A stretch of 38,121 bases of DNA from JBBDXI01 sp040902425 (GTDB taxonomy: Bacteria; Planctomycetota; Phycisphaerae; Phycisphaerales; UBA1924). Numbering within the stretch: the stretch's first letter is position 1; each line of letters begins with the position of its first letter. Where the stretch lies: NCBI GenBank assembly GCA_040902425.1, contig JBBDXI010000033.1, forward strand, positions 1 through 38,121. The letters run 5' to 3'. Both the position numbers and the translations under genes were made by a program. This document shows positions 8,288 through 16,701 of the stretch, piece by piece. A model generated the notes under the pieces. It saw only the letters and a program-made list of their open reading frames with translations. It ran no database searches and was not told the DNA's origin.

Positions 8288-9531
8288 ATCGGGGCGGGGT
8301 TGCAGCTGGGGGGGCCGGCTTGGGGTAGCCGCAGACGACGCAGAGCGACCGGCGGAGGCGGCGGCGCGTCCGCACGGCACGGTACGAGGCGAAGATCAGG
8401 CACGGGGCCGCGTAGGTGAGTACGACGAGCGTCGCGACGTACGCGACATTGCCCAGGTTGACGGACCAGGCGCGGGCGGGCCAAGCGCCGTCGCCGGTCC
8501 TCCACTCCAGGAACGGCCCGCGGAACGCAGGGTGCGCCGAATCGGCGGGTGTCGGCGGAGTGCCGACGGGTTCCGCCTTGTCGGTGACCGAGTAGAGGAA
8601 CATCGGGAGGTAGCGGCCGATCGCGACGATTTCCCACGTGCTCTTCGTGGCATCCTTGAACCCTGCGGTGAGGTCGGAGGGGCGACCTCGCCGCCTCGTC
8701 CCCCATCCTGATCCCCCAGGGAACGGCACGCGAAATCGCTTCGAGGATCGCGAGGTCGCTCTCCGGTGTATCGGGCATGGCCCGGATGTCGTGGAGCGTC
8801 AGCGTGGTCGGATGCTGATTGAGGTAGGAGTTTCTGGGCCAGTCGATCCAGTCGTGCCGGTACGGAGGGGGCATGAAGGTCAGAGCGGCCGCGGCGAGGA
8901 TCAGGAACCCCGCGATGATCACGCGTCGTCGGGACGACGAGCGGACAGGAATGAATCGCCGGACAAGCGCCACAGAGGCCGCGGCGATCCACACCGAGAA
9001 GAGGAAAGGGCCGAAAGAGAACACTGTCCTGGAGGCGGTCGAGTCGTCGATGGTCCAACGAACCACGCCGTAATAGTTGAGCTGCCAGGGCGGATAGTGC
9101 GACGATCGCGCGTCGAAGCCGCGATCGGGACTTTCCCATCGCATCTGGGACAACCACGTCAGTGGCCAACCGACGCCCCACGCTTGCCAGTGCTTCGAGG
9201 CCCCCGCCAGAAGTTGCATGTCGACCATCAGCACGGCCGAGGGGTCACGGTCCGGCCGGCCGCCGCCCGACTGGCGGAGCAGCGCCTGCCGGAGCGGCGG
9301 CGGCGGGCGCTCGCCGGCGATGGCCTCCGCGAGTTCCTGTTCGAAGAGGCCGCCGAGGATGAAGCAGCGGTGGTCGTTCCAGTCGAAGCGCCCGGACGTG
9401 CGCTCCGCGTGCGCGAGGAAGAACGCCGCGATCGCCAGTGCCAGGGCGAGGAAGGCGACCCGCTCAAGCGAGAGCCTCGATCGGGCGGTTTGCAGCGCCG
9501 GACGTCGAGGGGTGTGCCGCACTCGCTGCAC
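8288..9531 (-). pseudogene. frame-disrupted membrane protein gene
   Basis: Two consecutive frames together read as one membrane protein. The first (9531 down to about 8690) has an N-terminal helix (VAFLALALAIAAFFLA), an extracytoplasmic segment (WQLNYYGVVRWTIDD) and two helices near FGPFLFSVWIAAASVAL and VIIAGFLILAAAALTF. It runs to WGIRMGDEAA. The second continues from about 8680 with AGFKDATKSTWEIVAIGRYL, has another helix near NVAYVATLVVLTY, and ends in a half zinc knuckle CVVCGYPK. The break falls at a short G-run near 8679-8682 and fits a one-base insertion. No proper stop follows the zinc knuckle, so the 3' end is also unclear. A third frame at the 5' end encodes CSECGTPLDV, a possible N-terminal knuckle. 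No family is recognised. True decay or assembly errors are both possible. Confidence 0.5.
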
Positions 9532-9597
9532 ACCGGCTGCTTGCTGGGTGGCGCGGGTTCCACGCTGCCAGTGTAACCGGCGGCGGCCCTCGATCAG

Positions 9598-10908
9598 TCA
9601 CGGGCACGCGGCCGCGTAGCGCGTGAGGAAGCACCCGAAGTCGGCCACGTTCAGCACCGGCGGCTGCGTGCTCTCGTCGCAGTTGGCATAGGCCTCGCCC
9701 GCGGCGTAGCGGGTCAGGAAGCACCCGAAGTCGGCGACATTCAGCACCGGGGCTTGCGTGCTCTCGTCGCAGTTGGCGTAGCAGGGCGGTGCGGGCGGAC
9801 AGCCCCAGCGGGCGATACGCACGGCCGGGACGCCCCCCGCGGTGCTGAAGTCGCCTCCCACGTAAAGGGCGGGGCCGCCGCCATCGTCAAAGCCGATGAG
9901 GGAACGAACGGTGTTGTTGATGCCGCTCCCCAGGGGCGACCACGAGGTTCCGTCCCATTTGGCCATGCGGAGGGCCGACACACCCCCGGCGGTGCTGAAA
10001 ATGCCCCCCACGTACAGGTCGGGGCCGAAGACGGTGACGCCCTGCGGCGCGCTGTTCAGGCCGCTCCCCACCGGCGCCCACAACGCGCCGTTCCATTTCG
10101 CGATGTAGTTCGCCGCGACGATCCCCGCCGTGGTGAAGTTGCCCACGACATGCAGGGCCGGGCCGCCTCCGCCGTCGTAGACGGCCAGGCCATAGACCTG
10201 CTGGTTCACGCCCGCCCCCAGCGGCGACCATGACTGGCCGTCCCATTTGGCGATGTTGCTGGCTGGCGCGCCCCCAGCCTGGCTGAACCCGCCTGCGGCG
10301 TACAGGGCGCCGTCGTAGGCCGCGAGGGCATAGACCTGGTTGTTCACACCGGAACCGAGCGGCGACCACGACTGGCCGTCCCATTTGGCCACGCGGCTGG
10401 CCACCAGCGGTCCGGCCGTAGTGAAGAAGCCCCCTGCGTACAGGGCCGGGCCGCCGCCATCGTTGAAAGTGGCGAACGCGTACACGCTACCGTTGCCGAC
10501 GCCAGCGCCCAGCGGCGACCACACCTGGCCGTCCCACTTGGCGACGAAGTTGGCCGGGCCGCCACCGGCCGTGGTGAACAAGCCCCCGGCGTACAGCGCC
10601 GGACCGTTGCCATCGTCGAAGACGGTGAGGGCGTAGACATCGTTATTGAACCCACTCCCCACCGGCACCCAGGCTTGGCCGTCCCATTTGGCGATGCGGT
10701 TGGCCGGCGAACCGGCCGAGTTGGTGAACCAGCCTCCGGCGTAGAGTGCCGGTCCGCTGCCGTCGTTGAAGACGGCCAGAGATGTGACCGCATGGGCCAG
10801 GCCGCCGCCCATCGCTGACCACTCCTGAGTGCATGGTTGGGCCGTTGCGGCACACCCGCAGCCGAGGATGCCCGCGGCCACGCTGATGGATTTGATCGAG
10901 GCGGTCAT
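9598..10908 (-). CDS. secreted 7-repeat propeller protein with GC-type dockerin tail
   Basis: This 436-residue protein has a signal peptide (MTASIKSISVAAGILGCGC, likely cut after ATAQ; an ILGC lipobox is an alternative). Seven repeats of about 45-50 residues follow, each with a G-x-ALYxGG-xFTTAGG core and an IAKWDGQxW end, the pattern of a seven-bladed beta-propeller. The tail has two dockerin-like halves with the core NCDxSTxxPVLNVADFGCF and ends YAAACP. Dockerin tails of this type are found in exported planctomycete proteins and probably serve surface attachment. Only two cysteines lie between signal peptide and tail, one just before repeat 1 and one just after repeat 7. AAGGAG precedes the ATG at 10908; the frame upstream to 11067 lacks coding character. 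An 89-bp block of the tail is identical to the paralogue at 12732. Confidence 0.88.
   Translation of the reverse strand: MTASIKSISVAAGILGCGCAATAQPCTQEWSAMGGGLAHAVTSLAVFNDGSGPALYAGGWFTNSAGSPANRIAKWDGQAWVPVGSGFNNDVYALTVFDDGNGPALYAGGLFTTAGGGPANFVAKWDGQVWSPLGAGVGNGSVYAFATFNDGGGPALYAGGFFTTAGPLVASRVAKWDGQSWSPLGSGVNNQVYALAAYDGALYAAGGFSQAGGAPASNIAKWDGQSWSPLGAGVNQQVYGLAVYDGGGGPALHVVGNFTTAGIVAANYIAKWNGALWAPVGSGLNSAPQGVTVFGPDLYVGGIFSTAGGVSALRMAKWDGTSWSPLGSGINNTVRSLIGFDDGGGPALYVGGDFSTAGGVPAVRIARWGCPPAPPCYANCDESTQAPVLNVADFGCFLTRYAAGEAYANCDESTQPPVLNVADFGCFLTRYAAACP
9626..9714. repeat. 89-bp exact duplicate within dockerin-coding DNA, copy 1
   Basis: This block is identical base for base to 12760-12848 and covers most of one dockerin half plus the linker. 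Silent positions are identical too, which points to recent recombination or gene conversion between the two propeller genes. Confidence 0.85.
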
Positions 10909-11039
10909 CTGCTGTGCTCCTTTGCAAGTCTCGGCGGAATAAGGCGTTCCTGGTTCTTGGTCCGCCACGGGTTCAGCGAGCCCTTCCTGGTCCGGTGACA
11001 GACGCAACCGGGAGGTGTCGATTTGGTCCTCGATGCGGC

Positions 11040-11067
11040 AAGTTACCACTCCGCGGACGCGTGTCAA
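11040..11067 (-). promoter_or_regulatory. candidate promoter of the 7-repeat propeller gene
   Basis: On the minus strand a perfect TTGACA (11062-11067) is followed after 16 bp by TAACTT (11040-11045). It lies about 130 bp before the start at 10908, inside an unusually AT-rich patch (11040-11135). Confidence 0.45.
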
Positions 11068-11102
11068 TGATTTTCACCCAAATTATGGATCCAAAAAATG
11101 GA

Positions 11103-11131
11103 TGAAGAAACTGGTAGCCTTGTGCTATACT
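11103..11131 (+). promoter_or_regulatory. candidate promoter of the 11172 gene
   Basis: TATACT at 11126-11131 matches a -10 element well. The -35 at 17 bp spacing (TGAAGA) is poor. It lies 40 bp before the ATG of the downstream gene, in the same AT-rich patch as the divergent promoter. Confidence 0.35.
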
Positions 11132-11171
11132 GTCAGCGTGAAACACTCCAACCGCACGTTGCACCGTACAC

Positions 11172-12398
11172 ATGACGATCAATGACCTCACCTTCGAGGC
11201 GGAAGCCGCCTCCGTCCTTGGGGAACTGCACTCCGCCCTCGCGGGCGTGGTGGATCGACTCCGCCCCCCCGTCGGCCGTCCCACCGACCTGCACCGGTTG
11301 CTGAAGCTCGACCACCGGCTGAGTTGGAGCGTCTTTAACGCCGCGACCGCCCAGGATGCCCGGGCCTTGGCCTCGCTCCTCCCGGGGCGGCGCGCCATGG
11401 AGCGGTTCTTCCTCGCCGCGGCCGCGCACGGCGTTCCGGCGGAAACGGTCGATGGTGCGAGGGGGGCGTTCGAGCGGTTCGAGCGGTCGATCGCCCGCCA
11501 TGCGCGCAGCCGCGACGCCTTCGAGGTGATGGTCGCCGGGATCGGCGGCGCGGCGCCGCCCGAGGACGACTCGGGCGCCGAGGCGAAGCACAAGCGCGCC
11601 ATGTTCCGCGCGGCATCGCTCCTGTGGGGGCGGCAGGCGAGGGTGTTTTTCGGATCGGTCGTCGTGAGCCCCGGCCCCTCGACGCCGGCGCTGGGGCTGC
11701 TGGATTGCCTGCTGGTCAAGGGGATGATCGGCCTGCACCAGACTCGTCACGATGTGCCGCTGACCACCGTGGCCCGTCATGTCTACGCGCCCAGCAAGGG
11801 CGATCCCTCGGAGCCGATGCCCCTAGAAGCGATCGACCCCGGCGAGTCGGCGCCGGACGCGGTCGGGCTCCTGCGCGACTTCTGCTCCCAGCCCACCCCC
11901 ACGTTTCGGATCAAGGCGCACGAGGAACGCTTCACTACCCACGAGCTGGTCCCCAGCGGCATCGGGGCCTCGTCAGAGGTCACCTACTTTACGGGGCACG
12001 TCGGGCACGGCGGCGCTGCCATGTCGAGCAGCGTCCCGGGTTCACAGCTCTCACTGACCAAGATCGTTGAGATGCCCATCGAGGTGTACATCGGCGACAT
12101 CCTGATGCACGAGAGTCTCTGGGACGAGCGGCTCCCGGCCGTCAAGGTGTACGTCTCGCCCGTCGTCGGCTCGACGGTGGAGTTTCACGACTCCGATCTG
12201 CTGCCCTTTGCCGAAAGGGCCATGTACCTCGGGCGCGGCCCGAGTTCAGGCCGGACCCCCCTGGTGCCGCGGTATGTGGAAATGATGTCCTACGCGATGG
12301 AGCGCGTGGGATGGAATCCGGAGGAGTTCCGCGTGTTTCGTTGCCACGTTGATCATCCCGTGCTGTCCACGCGGATCCGTATGACGTTCCGGCACTGA
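11172..12398 (+). CDS. conserved-looking protein of unknown function
   Basis: This 408-residue cytoplasmic protein has no signal peptide or membrane helix. The N-terminal third is helical, with LLKLDHRLSWSVFN, then SLLPGRRAMERFF and EVMVAGIGG. A block around residues 130-165 (KHKRAMFRAASLLWG) is basic. The C-terminal half looks like a beta-rich fold (VEFHDSDLLPF, FRVFRCHVDHPVL). The order of a helix-turn-helix-like start and a larger sensory part would suit a regulator, but no family was recognised, so this is only an impression. No good ribosome binding site precedes the ATG. It is the only plus-strand gene in the dockerin island, and its base composition is more even than that of the repeats around it. 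Confidence 0.75.
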   Translation: MTINDLTFEAEAASVLGELHSALAGVVDRLRPPVGRPTDLHRLLKLDHRLSWSVFNAATAQDARALASLLPGRRAMERFFLAAAAHGVPAETVDGARGAFERFERSIARHARSRDAFEVMVAGIGGAAPPEDDSGAEAKHKRAMFRAASLLWGRQARVFFGSVVVSPGPSTPALGLLDCLLVKGMIGLHQTRHDVPLTTVARHVYAPSKGDPSEPMPLEAIDPGESAPDAVGLLRDFCSQPTPTFRIKAHEERFTTHELVPSGIGASSEVTYFTGHVGHGGAAMSSSVPGSQLSLTKIVEMPIEVYIGDILMHESLWDERLPAVKVYVSPVVGSTVEFHDSDLLPFAERAMYLGRGPSSGRTPLVPRYVEMMSYAMERVGWNPEEFRVFRCHVDHPVLSTRIRMTFRH

Positions 12399-12404
12399 CG
12401 CCGT

Positions 12405-12612
12405 TCGTCGGCGCTCTCAGAGGGACCCGGCCGCGAAAACCGCTGGACGAGCAGGTGAAATCGCCCACGTTCAGGACCGGCGCCTGCGTGCTGCCTTCGA
12501 GGTTGGCGCAACTCTCGTCCGCCCGCCGAAGCGGCGTAGAAGCAGGAGAAGTCCGGGACGGTGAGCACCGGCTGGGCGGAGCTCGCGTCGCAGTTGACGT
12601 AAGGGTCACTTC
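12405..12612 (-). pseudogene. decayed GC-type dockerin domain
   Basis: Read on the minus strand across frames, the DNA gives DPYVNCDASSAQPVL-TVPDFSCF, then after a frame change ESCANLEGSTQAPVL-NVGDFTC, then after another change VQRFSRPGPSES. These are the two halves of a dockerin tail like the four intact ones nearby, but more divergent. The protein it once ended is gone: upstream (12613-12731) only unrelated sequence remains. It is probably the stub of a lost surface-protein gene. Confidence 0.7.
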
Positions 12613-12731
12613 GAGCTGGCGGCGCGGACGTACGAGGAGTTGCTCGGTGCCCGCAGCACCAGCGGACCCGGATGGCGGGGCGGCGGCGCGGATCGACGCG
12701 CCGCGGCTCCGCCGCGAGTTCCGTGAAGCTC
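12613..12731. other. spacer between the dockerin relic and the next dockerin gene
   Basis: A plus-strand peptide here (GHFELAARTYEELLG) reads like a helix end of some lost gene, but it has no start. The 15-bp hairpin at 12702-12716 is also present. Confidence 0.35.
12702..12716. repeat. 15-bp hairpin CGCGGC-TCC-GCCGCG, copy 2
   Basis: This is identical to 3509-3523. It lies 16 bp beyond the stop of the propeller gene at 12732, so in both places it sits just behind a gene. Confidence 0.5.
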
Positions 12732-14144
12732 TTACGGGCACCCCGCGGCGTACTTCGTCAGGAAGCACCCGAAGTCGGCCACGTTCAGCACCGGCGGCTG
12801 CGTGCTCTCGTCGCAGTTGGCATAGGCCTCGCCCGCGGCGTAGCGGGTGAGGAAGCAGCCGAAGTCGGCGACGTTCAGGACCGGGGGCGTCGTGCTCTGG
12901 TCGCAGTTGGGGTAGCAGGCGGGCGGGGGGGCGCAGCCCCAGCGGGCGATGTTGTTGGTGGGCTGGCCGCCGGCGGTGGTGAAGCCGCCGCCGACGAACA
13001 GGGACAGGCCCGAGCCGTCGTCGTAGGGGACCATGGCGCTGAGCGTGGTGACGGAGGGGTGAGAGATGCCGGAGCCCAGGGCCTCCCAGGCCTCGCCGTC
13101 CCAGCGGCCGATGTAGTTGACGGGCCAGGGGGCGGGGCCGCCGACGGTGATGAAGGCGCCGCCGATGTACAGCGCCGGGCCGCGCCCGTCGTCGAACACC
13201 GCCGAGCGGATGACGTTGTTGTCGGTGCCGCCACCGACCTCGGACCACTGGCCGCCCCGCCAGCGGGCGAGGTTGATGGCGCTGGTAGCCCCGGCGGTGG
13301 CGAAGGCTCCGCCGACATAGAGGCCCGTGCCGGTGCCGTCGTCGAAGGCGATCATGGTGTTGACACGCGCGGTGAGCGGCCCGGACTGGCCGCTGATCCC
13401 GCCGCCGACCTCGGCCCAGGCCGCGCCGTTCCACTTCGCCAGGCGCTGGGCCGGCGTAGCCCCGGCCATGGTGAACTGGCCGCCGGCGTAGAGGGCCTCG
13501 CCGGCGCCGTCGTTGAAGGCGTAGAGGACGTTGCAGCTCCCGCCCGAGAGCCCCCCGCCGACGCTCGACCAGGCGGTGCCGTTCCAGCGGGCGATGCCGG
13601 CGGTGCCGGGGATGTTGCCGGCGCTGGTGAACGAGCCGCCGACATAGAGGGCGGGGCCGGTGCCGTCGTTGAAGACGCCCAGGGCCAGGCCGCCCTGCTG
13701 GAGGCCATCGCCGAGGGCGGACCAGGATGTCCCGTCCCATTTGGAGATGCGCAGCGAGGGCCCGCCGCCGGCGATCGAGACCTGGTTGCCCGTGGCGTAG
13801 AGGGCCGGGCCCGTTCCGTCGTTGTAGGAGGCCAGGGCGTTCATGGCCGCGGGCCCGCCGGTGGGGCCGATGAGGCCCATGCCCAGGGCGGACCACGCCT
13901 GGCCGTTCCAGCGGGCGACGCGGTTGGCGGTGAGCCCGCCGGCTGTGCTGATCGGCCCGGCGACGTAGAGGGCGGTGCCCGAGGCGTCGGTGTGGATGGC
14001 CATGCCCCGGATGGTGCCGGCGATGCCGGGGTTGCCGATGGGGTCGATGTGCCACACGTACGGGCAGGATTGGGCGCGGGCGATCCCGGCGGCGGCTCCG
14101 CAGAGGAGGACAACGGCCGCGGCGGAACGGGTGGTGGTGGTCAT
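12732..14144 (-). CDS. secreted 7-repeat propeller protein with GC-type dockerin tail (second copy)
   Basis: The protein has 470 residues. Its signal peptide is MTTTTRSAAAVVLLCGAAAG with cleavage near ARAQ. Seven propeller repeats follow, with cores like ALYVGGSFTSAG and ends like IARWNGTAW. They are more variable than in the neighbouring paralogues, and several carry 6-10 residue loop insertions. A cysteine sits just before repeat 1 (AQSC) and just after repeat 7 (ARWGC); one further cysteine lies in repeat 4. The tail is two dockerin halves ending LTKYAAGCP. GGAGG lies 6 nt before the ATG at 14144; the frame upstream was rejected because it crosses the heptamer repeat. It lies in the same orientation as the 14-repeat protein, 188 bp downstream of it. 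Confidence 0.88.
   Translation of the reverse strand: MTTTTRSAAAVVLLCGAAAGIARAQSCPYVWHIDPIGNPGIAGTIRGMAIHTDASGTALYVAGPISTAGGLTANRVARWNGQAWSALGMGLIGPTGGPAAMNALASYNDGTGPALYATGNQVSIAGGGPSLRISKWDGTSWSALGDGLQQGGLALGVFNDGTGPALYVGGSFTSAGNIPGTAGIARWNGTAWSSVGGGLSGGSCNVLYAFNDGAGEALYAGGQFTMAGATPAQRLAKWNGAAWAEVGGGISGQSGPLTARVNTMIAFDDGTGTGLYVGGAFATAGATSAINLARWRGGQWSEVGGGTDNNVIRSAVFDDGRGPALYIGGAFITVGGPAPWPVNYIGRWDGEAWEALGSGISHPSVTTLSAMVPYDDGSGLSLFVGGGFTTAGGQPTNNIARWGCAPPPACYPNCDQSTTPPVLNVADFGCFLTRYAAGEAYANCDESTQPPVLNVADFGCFLTKYAAGCP
12760..12848. repeat. 89-bp exact duplicate within dockerin-coding DNA, copy 2
   Basis: This block is identical to 9626-9714. Confidence 0.85.
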
Positions 14145-14164
14145 GGGTGCCCTCCGGGGGATTT

Positions 14165-14254
14165 CGGATGCCGGATGTCGGATGTCGGATGTCGGATGTT
14201 CCGGAGGGCACCCGGTCCTCACATCCGACATCCGACATCCCACATCCGACATCG
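14165..14254. repeat. inverted heptamer repeat upstream of a propeller gene
   Basis: Five 7-mers CGGATGY (14165-14199), a 21-nt loop and then four to five 7-mers ACATCCG (14221-14254, one unit ACATCCC) form two complementary arms of about 34 bp. It lies in the gap between the 14-repeat and 7-repeat genes. Its layout matches the repeat at 1999-2067, but the unit is unrelated. Confidence 0.85.
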
Positions 14255-14332
14255 CCCAACACGTCGCGCGCAGTGTACCGCGGGCATGCGGCGCGGCAAT
14301 GCCTCTCTTGAGGGCGGCGTCCGCCGCGGCCC

Positions 14333-16657
14333 CTACGGGCACCCGGCCGCGTAGCGGGTGAGGAAGCAGCCGAAATCGGCGACGTTGAGGGCGGGCGGTT
14401 GGGTGCTCGCGTCGCAGTTGGCGTAGACATCTCCGGCGGCGTAGCGGGTGAGGAAGCAGCCGAAGTCGGCGACGTTCAGGACCGGTGGCTGGGTGCTCTG
14501 GTCGCAGTTGGCGTAGCAGGCGGCGGCGGGGCACCCGTGGAGGGCCCAGTAGGCCGAGACCTGCCCGCCCGCGACGGTGAAGCTGCCGCCGACGGCGAGT
14601 TCACCGGTGGTCAGGGCGGCGAGGGTAAGGACGCCGAATCCGGTGCCGGTTGCCAGGGGAGACCACGCAGCGCCGTTCCAGCGGGCGATGTAGTTGGCCT
14701 GGAGCCCGCCGGCGTTCTGGAACAGGCCGCCGGCGATCAGGTCCCCGCCGGGGAGGACCTGGAGCGCGTTGACGAAGTAGTCCATGCCGGTTCCCAGTGG
14801 CGACCACGCAGCGCTGTCCCACCGGGCGATGTACGCGGCGGGGGCCCCACCGGCGGTGGTGAACTCTCCACCCGCGACGAGGTCGCCCCCGGGCAGGACG
14901 GCCAGGGCCCGCACAGCGCCGCCGGCGCCCGCGCCGAGGGCGGACCATTCAGCGCCGTTCCATCGGGCGATGCGGCTGGCGGGCGTGCCGCCGGCGGTGG
15001 TGAAGTCGCCGCCGGCGACGATCTCGCCGCCGGGCAGGAGGGCCAGGGCGCTGACGGTGCTGAAGAACCCCATGCCCCCCGCGCCCATCGCCGACCACGC
15101 CGAGCCGTCCCAGCGGGCGATCCCCTGAGCGGTCGCGCCGCCGGCGTTGGCGAAGCTGCCGCCGGCGATGAGGTCCCCGCCGGGTGTCGCCAGCAGGGCA
15201 TGGACGGTCCCATCGACCCCCGTGCCCAGGGCGGACCAGGAGGCGCCGTTCCACCGGGCGACCGAGCTGGCGGGCGTGCCGCCCGCGCCCGTGAACAGGC
15301 CGCCGACCACGACATCCCCGTTGGGCATCACCGCCAGCGCGCGCCCCGAGACGCTGAAGGGGGCCCCGGTCAGACCGCCGCCCAGGGCGAACCACTGGCC
15401 GCCCTCGCGCCGGGCGATCCTGCTGGCGGGCCGCGCCCCGGCGGAGGTGAAGTCGCCCGCCGCGAGGAGGCCGCCGCCGGGAAGCGGGGCCAGGGCGATG
15501 ACCGGATTGTTCATTCCCGATCCCAGCGGGAACCAGGCGTCGCCATCCCAGCGGGCGACGGACTTGGCCGGGAGGCCCGCGGCGTTGCTGAAGACGCCGG
15601 CGGCGACGATGTCGCCGGCGGGGGTGAGCGTGATCGAGTTCACGGTGCTGTCCACGCCCGACCCGAGCGGGTTCCAGGCCTGGCCATCCCAGCGGGCGAT
15701 CCGGGTGACGGGCGATCCACCGGAGTTGGTGAAGCTCCCGCCCGCGAGCAGGGCCCCGCCCGGGAGCGCCCGCAGCGAGAAGACGTTGCTGCTGAACCCG
15801 GAGCCCAGGGGCTGCCAGGCCGAGCCGTTCCAGCGGGCGATGCGGGCGGCCGCGACGCCCCCGGCGGTGTCGAAGTTGCCGCCCGCGACGATGTCCCCGT
15901 TCGAGAGGACCGCCAGCGCCCGGGTGACGCCGTTCACGCCTGACCCCAGCGGCGACCAGGAGGCGCCATCCCAGCGGGCGACCCGGGCCGCGGGCGCCCC
16001 GCCGGCGCTGGTGAACTGGCCGCCGGCGACCAGGCCCCCTTCCGGGAGCGCGGCGAGGGAGAAGACGTCGCTGCTCACTCCCGCCCCGAGGGGCGACCAG
16101 GCGACGCCGTCCCAGGCGGCCACGCGGGCGGCGGGCTGGCCCCCCGCGGCGGTGAACTGCCCGCCGGCCACGAGCATGCCATCCTGGAGGACGGTGAGCG
16201 CGAGCACGAAGCCGTTCACGCCGGCGGAGAGCGGGGCCCACTGGGACCCGTCCCAGCGGGCGATGCTCGCGGCGGGGGCGCCGCCGGCCGCGCTGAAGTT
16301 ACCGCCGGCGACCAACTCGTCACCGGGCAGCACCACCAGCGCGCGGACCTCGCCTCCGGTGCCCTGCCCGAGAGCGGCCCAGGATTGGCCATCCCAGATG
16401 GCGATGTTGGAGGCCAAGGCGGCGCCCGCGATGGCGAACGACCCGCCGACGACCAGCCTGGGGGGCACGGGGCCCGGCCCATCCGCATCCCAGAGGGCCG
16501 AGGCATGAACCGCGCCGTGGATCCCGGGCACACCCTCGCCGGGGAGCCACTCGGGCGTGCAGGCCTGGGCGAGGGCTGCGCGGGGCAGGAGGACGGACGC
16601 CGCCGCGCCCGCCGCCAGGGCCAGACGAGGGGCCGAGTTGAAGCAGCAGCGCATCAT
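14333..16657 (-). CDS. secreted 14-repeat (double propeller) protein with GC-type dockerin tail
   Basis: The protein has 774 residues. The signal peptide is MMRCCFNSAPRLALAAGAAA and onward to ALAQ. Fourteen repeats of about 47 residues follow, with cores like GDLVAGGEFTTAGG and ends like IARWDGSAW; this is twice seven, so two tandem seven-bladed propellers are likely. Each repeat resembles the delta-60/Kelch-like type. No cysteine lies in the repeats; one precedes repeat 1 (AQAC) and one follows repeat 14 (ALHGC). The tail has two dockerin halves and ends YAAGCP. The start is the first of two ATGs and has no strong ribosome binding site. The gene lies 44 bp behind the M1 peptidase gene on the same strand, so the two are probably cotranscribed. 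Confidence 0.88.
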   Translation of the reverse strand: MMRCCFNSAPRLALAAGAAASVLLPRAALAQACTPEWLPGEGVPGIHGAVHASALWDADGPGPVPPRLVVGGSFAIAGAALASNIAIWDGQSWAALGQGTGGEVRALVVLPGDELVAGGNFSAAGGAPAASIARWDGSQWAPLSAGVNGFVLALTVLQDGMLVAGGQFTAAGGQPAARVAAWDGVAWSPLGAGVSSDVFSLAALPEGGLVAGGQFTSAGGAPAARVARWDGASWSPLGSGVNGVTRALAVLSNGDIVAGGNFDTAGGVAAARIARWNGSAWQPLGSGFSSNVFSLRALPGGALLAGGSFTNSGGSPVTRIARWDGQAWNPLGSGVDSTVNSITLTPAGDIVAAGVFSNAAGLPAKSVARWDGDAWFPLGSGMNNPVIALAPLPGGGLLAAGDFTSAGARPASRIARREGGQWFALGGGLTGAPFSVSGRALAVMPNGDVVVGGLFTGAGGTPASSVARWNGASWSALGTGVDGTVHALLATPGGDLIAGGSFANAGGATAQGIARWDGSAWSAMGAGGMGFFSTVSALALLPGGEIVAGGDFTTAGGTPASRIARWNGAEWSALGAGAGGAVRALAVLPGGDLVAGGEFTTAGGAPAAYIARWDSAAWSPLGTGMDYFVNALQVLPGGDLIAGGLFQNAGGLQANYIARWNGAAWSPLATGTGFGVLTLAALTTGELAVGGSFTVAGGQVSAYWALHGCPAAACYANCDQSTQPPVLNVADFGCFLTRYAAGDVYANCDASTQPPALNVADFGCFLTRYAAGCP

Positions 16658-16701
16658 GCCGGAACGTATGTCGCGCCGTCCCCGCCCGCGTGCAGGGGCG
16701 C

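Noticed and set aside
12605..12730. Plus-strand peptide reading GHFELAARTYEELLG
   Set aside because: Too short and without a start; it could be the remnant of a lost gene or chance.
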